Below are positions 50,139-59,198 of a stretch of 64,000 bases of DNA, in pieces. The notes below the pieces were generated by a model. The model ran no database searches. It was not told the origin of the DNA and saw only the letters and a list, made by a program, of their open reading frames with translations. The stretch is taken from the NCBI RefSeq assembly GCF_000760695.4, contig NZ_JHEG04000001.1, positions 6,268,204-6,332,203 on the forward strand, written 5' to 3'. Origin of the DNA: Tolypothrix bouteillei VB521301 (lineage in GTDB: Bacteria > Cyanobacteriota > Cyanobacteriia > Cyanobacteriales > Nostocaceae). The position numbers and the translations under genes are program-made. Positions within the stretch are counted from its first letter, which is position 1; every line of letters begins with the position of its first letter.

Positions 50139-50174
50139 GTAGGTTGGGTAACGCTATCGCTCTACCCAACCTAC
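50139..50174. repeat. GTAGGTTGGGTA inverted repeat
   Basis: Perfect 12-bp arms GTAGGTTGGGTA and TACCCAACCTAC separated by 12 bases; largest member of the GTTGGGT family in this window. Just downstream on the minus strand of the coding relic at 50204. A 7-bp hairpin ATCCTAA/TTAGGAT precedes it at 50111-50128. Confidence 0.7.
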
Positions 50175-50203
50175 AATTATCGTTAACTGAACCGTATTGA
50201 TTT

Positions 50204-50377
50204 TTAAACAAGTTCAATATTTAAACCAGTAGACAAATCAGCAGGTTTGTTCTCAAGGATGGCGAATTGAGTTCCCTGAAACAACAAAGCACCTGTGTTG
50301 CTGTTTTAGGTAAATTGATTGGTAGAAGTAGCACCAAATCCTACTTTTGAAACGACTATTCTGTCACCTTGCAAGTT
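50204..50377 (-). pseudogene. C-terminal relic of a bluetail/RTX-type surface protein
   Basis: The minus frame reads NLQGDRIVVSKVGFGATSTN, then QFT, a TAA, then NSNTGALLFQGTQFAILENK and PADLSTGLNIELV with a normal stop. The pattern (GDRI.VS.VGFG..S...QF, GALLF.G.QFA.L) resembles the C-terminal domain of cyanobacterial calcium-binding repeat proteins. No upstream body remains, and one nonsense codon interrupts it. Recalled family resemblance, not searched. Confidence 0.45.
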
Positions 50378-50642
50378 GCTGTAGTTTCTGATAATTCTGA
50401 TATAATACTTGTTAAGACAGCAAAAACTGGGTTTAAACACTGCAAACAGTTACAAAAAGATTTGTCCTCAATCCACGGCTGAAAGTGCTGGGAGTTGTCT
50501 GGAAAGACAAGAAATCAGGAAAGTCTTTATGTATTGTAGGGCGGAGCCGCACTCGTGGTTGGCATAAAGGCGTTAACCCAAAGGGCAAGTTGAGTAGGCT
50601 AGTCTATACCTGCTAAGTGCTCCAAATAGTGAAACAGGAGAT

Positions 50643-51320
50643 TCAGTGTTTTCCCGATGTTGCGTGTGATTGAAAAGAGTGATACATCGTATCTTCTGGA
50701 GCAAGACGAATAGCTGTGTTATAATCTGCCATTGCTTTTAACCGATCCCCGACTTCGTAGTAAAGTTGACTGCGCCAAAGGTAGAAAAGGGCGTTCTCGG
50801 GAAGGAGATTAATCGCTTGGGTATAATCCTCAAGAGCTCCCCGTTTATCTCCTAAATTGCTGTGACGAAAGTTAGCCCGTTTAGTGTAAAGGTAAGCATC
50901 TTGGGGATGAATGCGAATAGCATTATTCAATTGAACCAGCGTTTGGTCATCTTTTTGTTTAATTTCAAGGTATGCAGCAGAACCAATCTGTGTATTATCT
51001 GATATGGTGGAATCTTCCGTAGCCTTAGGCAAATCTTCTTTTCTATACTGAGAATCTGTAGTGTTTGAAGAAGGTTTGCCTGGGTTGAGAGCTTTACAAA
51101 CTACACAAACAGTTGAGCTAAGGGCAAAGATAACTCCAGCAGCAACAAGTATTCCTGCGAGATCCAGCCCAACACTTTTATCAGGGTGTCGAAAGTAATT
51201 TGCATCTTTACCGAGAGAATTTTCGACAACTCGAGTGGATTGTGGAGATTGGAGAGCACTTGTAGCTGTTAGCCCTGATACATTCAGCAGTAGTCCTGTA
51301 GCAAGGATTGTTTTCTTCAT
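50643..51320 (-). CDS. TPR-containing membrane protein
   Basis: A 225-residue protein with an N-terminal signal or membrane segment (ILATGLLLNVSGLTATSAL), a second transmembrane helix (LAGILVAAGVIFALSSTVCVVC) and two to three TPR units (QLNNAIRIHPQDAYLYTKRA; RGALEDYTQAINLLPENALF; KAMADYNTAIRLAPEDTM). TPRs mediate protein contact. It lies between the TpsB and TpsA genes, so it may help assembly or secretion of the haemagglutinin, but no specific function is recognisable. ATG at 51320 (MKKTI) is chosen over an upstream start. Confidence 0.75.
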   Translation of the reverse strand: MKKTILATGLLLNVSGLTATSALQSPQSTRVVENSLGKDANYFRHPDKSVGLDLAGILVAAGVIFALSSTVCVVCKALNPGKPSSNTTDSQYRKEDLPKATEDSTISDNTQIGSAAYLEIKQKDDQTLVQLNNAIRIHPQDAYLYTKRANFRHSNLGDKRGALEDYTQAINLLPENALFYLWRSQLYYEVGDRLKAMADYNTAIRLAPEDTMYHSFQSHATSGKH

Positions 51321-51541
51321 AATTTGGTTGACTCCACTCCAATGCACAGCTTTTTTTTATCATAAATAATGAGTAACATAAATAAAAATAATGAATTTGA
51401 TGAAAAAATTGTTTCACGACTTCTTTTGCATTATTCAAGTATACTAAGTTCTCGTTAGCGGCGAAGTGCTTTGTGTACTTCTGGCTCGAGTCAAGGTGAT
51501 TACCTATCCTAAAGAACGAATAGGAATCATTTCGGTAAGGC

Positions 51542-51558
51542 GTGCTCGAAAAGAGCAC
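51542..51558. repeat. Short hairpin after the haemagglutinin gene
   Basis: GTGCTC-GAAAA-GAGCAC, 40 bases beyond the stop codon at 51598 on the minus strand. It may be a weak terminator; no T-run follows. The rest of this 277-bp gap shows nothing else. Confidence 0.4.
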
Positions 51559-51597
51559 ATTGCACAAATCTACGACGAAACACGTTGGTTAACAGAA

Positions 51598-54333
51598 TCA
51601 GTAGAAATTTCTTGTACAAGTACTGGGAGTAGATTCTAAATTATTGGTACTAGACGTTTTGGAAATCAGCGTCACTTCCCCTTTACCATTGAATACCCAA
51701 GCAGTAGCAGGTATAATTGCTATGGGTTCCGATTCTGGTTTAGAAAACGGCTTTGCAAATGGTTTTTCTCTAGTCTGCTGTGCTGTCGTGGCTGGCAAAC
51801 GAGTATCAGTCCAAACGACATCATTGCTAAGGGGGTCATCTGGGCTGGGTGGTAAACCGCCGCGTCCAGAGATGGTAAAACTACTACCTTCTAAGTCAAA
51901 AGCGGCACATCTAGAGGCAACTAGGTTTGGGGTGTTTAACACAACTGTCGGCAATTGTACTAATCCACGATTGGGGTCTACATCGGGGGTATTGATTTCT
52001 ACAGAGCCACTGAATTCTGGACCTTGAGCAGAACTGACGGTAATATCACTGAATGGTGTATCTTGCTGCCGAAACTGAATGCCAAAGATACCTGAAGTCT
52101 TAATTCTTACTCGACCACCAAAGCTTTCTTGTGCATTGGCTCTAATATCACTATTTTCCCGTGGAACAGCAACAAGATTGTTAGTGTCAATATTGATATT
52201 GCCACCAGTAGCAGTGCCACTGGCGCTGCTGGTAATCTTGCTATTACGACGCAATAATATTAAATCTCTAGCTCGTAGGTTAATAGTTGCTTGTTCTTGA
52301 TTTGGGTCTGCGTCGTTACTACGAGTGTCAGCAGTTATAATAGAGTTGTTGTCTAACAGAATAGAGCGAGCATTGACTGTTAAATTACCGGCGGGACCAG
52401 TTCCCTTTGCACCTACAGTTAGTTCTGCGCGATCGCTGAGACTTAAAATTGGAGTGTTAATTGTCAAATTCCCCGCCCTACCACTAGCTAGAGATTGAGA
52501 GAACAAAGTGCTGGGTATAGTTTCATTTCCAATGATTCCAGTACCGACGATAGACACGGACTCAGTCGCATTGACTGTCAAAGTTCCCGCATCCCCATCA
52601 AAGAAAGAACCTGATTTTATTTCCCCACCATTCTGAATCCTCAACTGCCTGACATTTAAAGTTGAACTACCAGGCAAACCCGAACCAAGGTTATCTGCTG
52701 AAATTCTAGCTCCATTTTCAACAGTTAGCACTCCAGTCGTCAAATTTAAGCTACCCACACTTCCTGTAGCTCCTTCTTCTGCTGATACAAAAAGACCACT
52801 ACGATTGTTGTCCAAAAGGGATGCTGTTGCAAATTGTAAAGCTCCACTCAAGAGAATGGAATTGGTTGCATTAATAGTCAAATTCCCGCCATCACCACTT
52901 TTACGAGCAACAGTCAATATCTGCGCTCCATCTTGAACGATTAATTGTTGAGTTTCTATATTCAAACTCCCTGCATTTCCTGGATTATCTGTGCTGTTAT
53001 TTTGGGCAACTTGAGTAGAGATAGCACTGATGGTACTACCATCTAAACTAGTGCCTCTGACGTCTACAGAACTAGATGCTTTTATCAGTATGTTTCCCGC
53101 GTTTCCAACACCGAAAGTTGAAGTATCAACACTAGCTCCATCTCGAACCAGTAATCTTTTTGTATCAATCGTTAAATTACCACCATTACCCGTAACGCTG
53201 CCACATTCTGCAGACAGTACACAGACTTGAGAGCCAAGGAAAGTAGGTGCACCTGATGCAGTTCCTTCTAACTCTACAGACTCAAAGGCTTTCACAAATA
53301 CATCTCCTGCTTTCCCTTCACCCTCTGCAAAAGTTCCGATATTGGAACCTCCGTTCAATTTTACCGACTCAGATGCATTAATTATTAAATTTCCACTTGC
53401 TTGTGAACCTGTAGCAATAGAAAAAATTAAAGAATTATCTGTGAGAGTGATATTTTTACCCTGTACTTGAATACCACCATCACCACTAATATCTATCAAG
53501 GAACCTGATGTAACGCCAGATATTTGAATATCTCTAAATGTCTGAACACCTGAATATTCTAGAACATAGTGTGTATTAACTTCATTGAGACTAACGTAAC
53601 TATTAGAGTCAACACTACCTAACTCAATTCTTCCGTTTAATGCCGTTAAATTCCCGTCTGATAAGGAAATAGTACCGCCTACTAAAGCTAAAGTTTTACT
53701 ACTTGGAACCTGCAATCCAGTAGGAACGCCAAGTGTATTAACTGCGCCATCTAGACTGGCTTGAGATTGATTAATAATCTCTCCAGGATTAGCTCCAAAT
53801 TGTAAACCTATCGGTACACTGATTGTTAATAACGGTGTAGTGCCAGAGATGTTTGCACTAAATTCTGTGCCATCTTTAAATTTTAAGCTATTTGCTGTGC
53901 TGGCAATAAAAGAACCTCCAATACTGAGACTGGCATTAGGTCCAAAAATAATACCAGCAGGATTGATGAAAAATACATTAGCACTACCATTAGCTTTGAT
54001 CGTGCCATCTATATTTGAAGGCAAACCACCTGTTACTCTTGTGATGATATTTCTCACTACTGCATCATTTCTGAAAAAAGCCGTATCTCCAGTAGTATCA
54101 ATTGTTGACGCAGAAAAGGAAAATTCTTGAAAACTATGAAAAAGATTCCCATCTCTAAGAGTTCCACCTTCAATAACTCTAGTATTGCCTTCAGTTGTAA
54201 CGATACTGTTCTCAGGGAGCGTTGTGTCAGGAATAATTTCTGATATTGCTGCATTGGAGAATAATAGCGAAAAAAATACACCACCCAAACAGCACAGACT
54301 AATTTCACAAGTTTTACTAAGCTGAGGTTTCAT
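51598..54333 (-). CDS. TpsA-type filamentous haemagglutinin family protein
   Basis: A 911-residue secreted beta-helix protein. A signal peptide (CCLGGVFFSLLFSNAAIS) precedes the TPS domain (about 35-270) with the hallmark INPAGIIFGPNA, close to the NPNGI signature. The rest is a long right-handed beta-helix rich in Asn, Gly, Ser and Thr with repeated GNLTIN/AGNLTV strands. The C terminus (FDLEGSSFTISGRGGLPPSPD) is the type seen in cyanobacterial haemagglutinin-like proteins. It should be exported by the TpsB transporter nearby. Adhesion or aggregation is a family role; specifics are unknown. Confidence 0.92.
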   Translation of the reverse strand: MKPQLSKTCEISLCCLGGVFFSLLFSNAAISEIIPDTTLPENSIVTTEGNTRVIEGGTLRDGNLFHSFQEFSFSASTIDTTGDTAFFRNDAVVRNIITRVTGGLPSNIDGTIKANGSANVFFINPAGIIFGPNASLSIGGSFIASTANSLKFKDGTEFSANISGTTPLLTISVPIGLQFGANPGEIINQSQASLDGAVNTLGVPTGLQVPSSKTLALVGGTISLSDGNLTALNGRIELGSVDSNSYVSLNEVNTHYVLEYSGVQTFRDIQISGVTSGSLIDISGDGGIQVQGKNITLTDNSLIFSIATGSQASGNLIINASESVKLNGGSNIGTFAEGEGKAGDVFVKAFESVELEGTASGAPTFLGSQVCVLSAECGSVTGNGGNLTIDTKRLLVRDGASVDTSTFGVGNAGNILIKASSSVDVRGTSLDGSTISAISTQVAQNNSTDNPGNAGSLNIETQQLIVQDGAQILTVARKSGDGGNLTINATNSILLSGALQFATASLLDNNRSGLFVSAEEGATGSVGSLNLTTGVLTVENGARISADNLGSGLPGSSTLNVRQLRIQNGGEIKSGSFFDGDAGTLTVNATESVSIVGTGIIGNETIPSTLFSQSLASGRAGNLTINTPILSLSDRAELTVGAKGTGPAGNLTVNARSILLDNNSIITADTRSNDADPNQEQATINLRARDLILLRRNSKITSSASGTATGGNINIDTNNLVAVPRENSDIRANAQESFGGRVRIKTSGIFGIQFRQQDTPFSDITVSSAQGPEFSGSVEINTPDVDPNRGLVQLPTVVLNTPNLVASRCAAFDLEGSSFTISGRGGLPPSPDDPLSNDVVWTDTRLPATTAQQTREKPFAKPFSKPESEPIAIIPATAWVFNGKGEVTLISKTSSTNNLESTPSTCTRNFY

Positions 54334-54387
54334 CTTTTCTTAAAAAATAAAATTTCCTAAATTTTCTCACTTATCTCAACAAATAGG

Positions 54388-54503
54388 AATCCTATTTGAT
54401 TTTTGAAATACCTGTAGGGTGTGCATTGCCCACCGTATAAAGCTTTTAGTAAGCAATGCCCACCTTACAGGCACTTAGATTTTTTCAGAAATCAGATAGG
54501 ATT
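54388..54503. mobile_element. Small palindromic MITE-like element
   Basis: About 116 bp with outer arms that pair at 19 of 21 bases (AATCCTATTTGATTTTTGAA against its inverse at 54483-54503) and inner arms CCTGTAGGGTGTGCATTGC and GCAATGCCCACCTTACAGG. Inner arms belong to the GGGTGGGCATTGCCC family also seen at 31722 and 34332. No coding capacity. Interpreted as a non-autonomous element or its relic; target duplication not clear. Confidence 0.55.
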
Positions 54504-54588
54504 GCTATATGGCTGAGATTTAGGAAGATTATCCGTAATTATAAGTAGGTCGGTATGAAAAAACGTAACTGGGAATGGTCGTCCTTAG

Positions 54589-54616
54589 TCATTTGTCATT
54601 TGTCATTTGTCATTGG
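54589..54616. repeat. Heptamer tandem repeat (TCATTTG)4
   Basis: Four tandem heptamers, the last with one changed base. Such short tandem heptamers (STRR type) are typical of filamentous cyanobacteria. The region from 54504 to 54813 is otherwise non-coding and unremarkable. Confidence 0.75.
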
Positions 54617-54813
54617 TAAGGATCTCAGTGTATTCACATTTTGTAATATAGTTCTGTTTATTCCACCCACCTACTTAGTATAAAATTTCTTCAAGAAAGA
54701 CATCTTGAAGAATATGGGTTACGTTAAGTCTAAAAATTAATTTTTGCTAAAACAGAATGCTTACGACGGTCGTCAATACGGCCTATCTAATCAATGCCAG
54801 AAACATTCTCTTC

Positions 54814-55527
54814 TCATCTCTCCAGACGTCTATTACTTTTCCGTAGTAATGCTGTACTCAAAATGCTAAAACCTAGTAAACCAGTTATAGCCATAGGTTC
54901 TGGAACTTTAGTCACCTCATCAGGAGCAGGAATCAAGAAAAATGCATTAGTTTCGCTGAGAACAGAATCCACATTCAAAACTCCAAGTCGTCTTGGGAAT
55001 CCTACTGTCCCATCGTTATTCAAAAATTGATTCAAATTTGATGCATTAAAAACAGATAAAGAATTCGCATCGGTGAAGGGAGCATAAAATTCAAAATTGA
55101 TGAAATTTGATTTTGAATCTTGTAATCTAGCTTCATACTTCACGGCTTTATTGGTAAATTTTCCTTGAAAATCTCCGTCTGTATCATTAATTGCTTGCAA
55201 TTCAGATGGATCTTCTATTAAAGAAGTTTTTAATTCTGCCGGATTAAACTTAAACGTGTTAAACTTCGTCTCGTCGCCAAAAGGTCCAGTTTCAAGTTGA
55301 TTGTAAGTAGCGTTTTTAATAGCTCCAAGAAAGCTTCCTAACTTGGGGTCTGTATTAGTGTCTGCGATAGAGGTATCAATTTCAAAATAAAGTGTATCTG
55401 TCGTGTTTACTGCCCTACCAGAACCTTGGGCTATACCAGCTATAGAAGATTCTGGAGCTAAGTAAACTGTCATTGCAAGTACGGTAGCGGCTGAAAAAGT
55501 TTTTGCTAATTTATTGATAATTCTCAT
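54814..55527 (-). CDS. PEP-CTERM sorting-domain protein
   Basis: A 237-residue exported protein: signal peptide (KTFSAATVLAMTVYLAPESSIAG), a beta-rich middle (GIAQGSGRAVNTTDTLYFEID), and a PEP-CTERM tail with VPEP, a hydrophobic helix (MAITGLLGFSILSTALL) and a basic end (RKSNRRLER). The tail directs sorting by exosortase; in cyanobacteria such proteins are linked to sheath and extracellular polysaccharide. ATG at 55527 preferred (MRIINKLAK). No exosortase gene is in the window. Confidence 0.85.
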   Translation of the reverse strand: MRIINKLAKTFSAATVLAMTVYLAPESSIAGIAQGSGRAVNTTDTLYFEIDTSIADTNTDPKLGSFLGAIKNATYNQLETGPFGDETKFNTFKFNPAELKTSLIEDPSELQAINDTDGDFQGKFTNKAVKYEARLQDSKSNFINFEFYAPFTDANSLSVFNASNLNQFLNNDGTVGFPRRLGVLNVDSVLSETNAFFLIPAPDEVTKVPEPMAITGLLGFSILSTALLRKSNRRLER

Positions 55528-55640
55528 TGGAAAAGTTGTGAAATTACTGAAATTACAGTATTTGTCAACACCTGACATTAATATTTATTGAACCATGACT
55601 GCTATAGTTTATACTAGTTCTTTACAGTTTCTTTATTGAA

Positions 55641-55772
55641 AGAATATCTAAAATTTATGATTTGTTTGTGCGTAATATTGTTGAAGAGTTTTGTGTTGAA
55701 CATTATGGCTCTCTGGAAACCGTTCTCTCTTCTGATGCTAAATTTGAAATCTGGGCTTATAAAACAAGGTGA
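55641..55772 (+). pseudogene. Coding-like relic of unknown origin
   Basis: An open stretch reads RISKIYDLFVRNIVEEFCVE, then HYGSLETVLSSDAKFEIWAY before a TGA; it looks protein-like, but no start codon and no upstream body could be found. It lies in the 560-bp gap before the dynamin-like gene. Could be a remnant of a lost gene; low certainty. Confidence 0.25.
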
Positions 55773-56095
55773 AATTAGCAAAAAGAAAAGGGATTTTGTA
55801 TCATCTCGTTCCGAGATAGAGCGTCTCTGCGGTTTTTCTTTAACCCCTTAAATTTAAAGTGGCAAAACCACTACTAGTAGCTTTGCTTGTACCAGTATTG
55901 ATTTTTATAATTCTTAACAAAATAGCTATACCCTCATGTTATTGGCAACCCCAGCCTCTGCTTGCTATTTTGAGAGAAATTCGCAACTAGATATTTTGAC
56001 TGCCCCTTGAAAAGATAAAAACTTTATACTTAATATTTCATCCTTCATACTTTATATTTCATCCTTTACACTTGTATCTAAATTAGGAATGGGTT

Positions 56096-58660
56096 ATGAG
56101 AAGCGACATGGTAATAGAGCAATTACGCCGCTACAAAGAATATGGGGAATCCGTTCTTCAGAATTTGGATTTAGTATCGCAAAACCCGCCTCCCAGAGAT
56201 AACTGGGTTCCAACAACCATTCACGAGAGCATCCAGCGCCTTCAGCAATCAGCTAAAAGGGTCGTAGAACTTGCTTCTTCTCCTGTCAAAATCGGCATTA
56301 TGGGAGAATTCAGCAGTGGAAAAACCTTGCTTTTGGGCAGTCTTATTGGCTATGCTGATGCTCTGCCCGTCAGTGAAACTCCAACAACGGGAAATGTCAC
56401 TGCAATTCACCTCGTTCAACAACCAGACTTACAAACTACGAAGATCAGTCAGTTTGCAGTTGAATATCTTTCGCATGAAGGAGTCAAAGAATGCCTGTGT
56501 TATATGCTAGAAGAGGCGGAACAACGGGCAAAAGCTGTCAATCTACCAGCATCAGAGCTTGCTGTTTTGAAAAGTTTGTACCCAACAACTCAGGTTGACA
56601 GTCACGGGATTTTAAGATGGTGCGAGCAAGCATGGAAAATTCAAAGCTTGGAGTTAAGGGCTTTATTGCGAGAACTCGTGCTTTTTGCTCGTACTTATAG
56701 CATACATGGAAGTGATATTTGCGGTAAAACCTACCAGATTGATAGTACTACGGCTCACAAAGGGTTAAGGTTAGCTGAGCCGCCCATGAATATTTTAGAA
56801 CTCAGCTTTGAGCAATTACCTCCTGCTCCAAAACCCTGGGAAACCTTAGCGCAGCCATCAGCCAAAGATTTACGGAGTAGCTTTTCCCTGATCCGTCGCG
56901 TTGACGTGACGGTTGAAGTGTCAAAACAAATTTGGGATTTATCTTCCCTTCAGGGAACAAATGAATTTATTCTGTTGGACTTTCCTGGGTTGGGGGCGGC
57001 TGATTCTGGTGTCAGAGACGCTTTTCTGTCTCTGAGGGAATTGAGAGATGTACAAACTATTCTGCTGCTTCTCAACGGTCGATACCCTGGCGGTGTCACT
57101 GCTACAAAAATCCGCAGTATGTTGGAACGGGATAAGGGACAAGACCTCAGAGATCGGATTATTGTCGGTGTGGGACGCTTCAATCAAATTCCTCTAAGTG
57201 GGAGTGATGAGCGATCGCTCGACGAGCTTTTAGATGAACCTCTCCTCTCAGAAGAAACCGTCCTCGAACAGCTCAACATTCTCAAACTGACCGTGGCTAG
57301 CGCCAGTAATTTGACAACAGAGAAAAAGAATATTGTTTTGCTATCACAACTGTATGGATTAACAAAACTAGCAGAACAGTCCTCTCTACTGCAAGTTTCT
57401 TCGAGAGAGTTTTTATCCGAACTGGATAAACCAAACAAACCAGATGAGCTTCAACTACGAGAAAAATGGCGACAACTTAGCGAAATGCTACCGCCATCAA
57501 GTTACTTGCACAAACAACTGGGCAATTATGCTGAAGATGGTGGTATTAACAGGTTGCGTTCTCTACTTAAGGAACACGTGGCTTTGCACGGACTGAAGCA
57601 ACTTGTAGAAGATACAAAAAAAGCATCTGAGGCTTTGAGAAAAGAACAAAACAATCTGAAAAATCTATTAGAAGATATTCCCGCTTATATACCAGTCGTT
57701 GAAAGCCCTGTTTTTCTTACCTTACGAGAAGCTATAGAAAACTTAGTAACCGCATACAGACAATTCCAAGAAGATTTAGACAAACAACCCATTTTAATTA
57801 ATCGCAATAATGTAGCCGTTAGCGATGTTGTCAAAGATGAACTAACCAATAAAATCTTTTTTGAATGGAGCGAGTGGACATTACTTTTCGATCGAACAAA
57901 AAATGGAACTATTGTTTTGACAGAAAGTGAAAGCTTTTTTGAAGAAGATGAAGTAGATGATTCCATTCCTACAAAAAGCGATGATTTCTACTCAGCATTT
58001 GTACAAACCATCCAAGATATGCAAGCCTTTGCTCACGATCGCACCACAGAAGCAGTGACAGACTTATTCGGCAAATTATCCACGGATGTACAGCAAGAAA
58101 GAGAGAAACTCAGCCCGATTCTGTTACAAGACAAAGAATCTTCCATTGAGAAAAAGTTTGGCAGAAGCCAAGTTCGTTTATTCAGAAACCTGCTGCGTGC
58201 GATCGAACCCGCTCAAAGATGGCAAAACCTCATTATCCAACACAGCGGGCTAGCAGGAGATGCCGTTCCCGTTCATGCAGAGGCTTTATTTCCCCTAGCA
58301 CGTAAAGACGATAGACATCAAAACGGTCAAATTTTTGATTGGAGCCCGGATAAAAAATTTACCGTTTCTCCAAGACCATTTAACCATCAAGTTGCCGTTT
58401 TAAGATTGCGAGATGAAATAACAGCGAGTGCGGGATTGCACTTAGTACAGTATGTCAGTCAACTGACCAAGCAAGTCAAAGTGTCTTTCTCCAAAGCCTT
58501 AAAAGAAATTGTAGACAATCTGCAAGAACTTTTAAAATCCAAGCACGAACCCCTGCTAAGACATATCGCCTCTGCAGAAGCACAAACTTCAGCCTCCATT
58601 CCACCTTGGTTGGATACTCTATCCCAAATTCCAGCAATTTCATATCCAGAGGAAATTTAA
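56096..58660 (+). CDS. Dynamin-like large GTPase
   Basis: An 854-residue bacterial dynamin-family protein. The GTPase domain has P-loop GEFSSGKT near residue 71, the switch TPTTGN (residues about 94-99) and DFPGLGAAD (G3) near 300; NQIP in VGRFNQIP may be a variant G4. A long helical stalk follows (LVEDTKKASEALRKEQNNLKNLLED), with a C-terminal helical region. Bacterial dynamins remodel or protect membranes. AGGA lies 7 bases before the ATG. A Hsp70-fold gene follows 4.4 kb downstream beyond the accessory patch; such pairs occur in cyanobacteria, but function is unknown. Confidence 0.85.
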   Translation: MRSDMVIEQLRRYKEYGESVLQNLDLVSQNPPPRDNWVPTTIHESIQRLQQSAKRVVELASSPVKIGIMGEFSSGKTLLLGSLIGYADALPVSETPTTGNVTAIHLVQQPDLQTTKISQFAVEYLSHEGVKECLCYMLEEAEQRAKAVNLPASELAVLKSLYPTTQVDSHGILRWCEQAWKIQSLELRALLRELVLFARTYSIHGSDICGKTYQIDSTTAHKGLRLAEPPMNILELSFEQLPPAPKPWETLAQPSAKDLRSSFSLIRRVDVTVEVSKQIWDLSSLQGTNEFILLDFPGLGAADSGVRDAFLSLRELRDVQTILLLLNGRYPGGVTATKIRSMLERDKGQDLRDRIIVGVGRFNQIPLSGSDERSLDELLDEPLLSEETVLEQLNILKLTVASASNLTTEKKNIVLLSQLYGLTKLAEQSSLLQVSSREFLSELDKPNKPDELQLREKWRQLSEMLPPSSYLHKQLGNYAEDGGINRLRSLLKEHVALHGLKQLVEDTKKASEALRKEQNNLKNLLEDIPAYIPVVESPVFLTLREAIENLVTAYRQFQEDLDKQPILINRNNVAVSDVVKDELTNKIFFEWSEWTLLFDRTKNGTIVLTESESFFEEDEVDDSIPTKSDDFYSAFVQTIQDMQAFAHDRTTEAVTDLFGKLSTDVQQEREKLSPILLQDKESSIEKKFGRSQVRLFRNLLRAIEPAQRWQNLIIQHSGLAGDAVPVHAEALFPLARKDDRHQNGQIFDWSPDKKFTVSPRPFNHQVAVLRLRDEITASAGLHLVQYVSQLTKQVKVSFSKALKEIVDNLQELLKSKHEPLLRHIASAEAQTSASIPPWLDTLSQIPAISYPEEI

Positions 58661-58731
58661 ATGGAACCAACAGTGGAACAGTAAAAAACAACTGGCGCAT
58701 ATCGTTTAGTTTGTCGGTGTAAGATTACCTT

Positions 58732-58822
58732 ATGAAAATCGACCGACATGACCAGACCAAAATCTTAACACCTGATGAAATTAACCGATTGTTCACCATA
58801 GGGCTAAAAACTCCACGCGATC
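58732..58822 (+). pseudogene. N-terminal stub of a tyrosine recombinase/integrase
   Basis: Thirty codons starting MKIDRHDQTKILTPDEINRL match the beginning of cyanobacterial site-specific integrases (family pattern recalled). The frame is interrupted by the MITE beginning at 58823, with no catalytic Arg-His-Tyr region afterwards. No continuation of the gene was seen beyond the element, so it is a truncated relic. Confidence 0.5.
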
Positions 58823-59031
58823 GGGAGCATCCCGTTTTGGCAATTTGCCCTCAGAATGGAATTCTGGGGCTATACAAACAAACTCCCTTCGGGTTCGCCC
58901 TCCGGGTTCGCCAGTCGCCTACGGCGGGAAACCCGCCTACGTGGACTTCGTATTAGTCCGCGCAGGTGGATTTAGCTTGTATAGCCGCGATTTCCAATTG
59001 CCAGGTCTTTTTTCCAAATTGGGATGCTCCC
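58823..59031. mobile_element. MITE with GGGAGCATCCC terminal repeats
   Basis: About 209 bp bounded by GGGAGCATCCC and its inverse GGGATGCTCCC. TTTTGG just inside the left end and CCAAATT just inside the right extend the symmetry. The interior contains GC-rich repeats (CGCCTACGGCGGGAAACCCG, TAGCCGCGATTTCC), the same family as the fragment at 10120. Non-autonomous element inserted in an integrase gene. Confidence 0.7.
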
Positions 59032-59198
59032 AATAGAATCAGCGTTTCTATGATACCATTCGTGACAGGTTAAGGTTAGTTTGCACTGCAAAAATGCTTA
59101 AAGTGCTGGATGAAATTTGAAATTATTTCCTGCTACTTATTAAAGAAGTAAGGGTTCTGATTCCTCATACATAGTTGAGGATAACTACAAAATTATAT

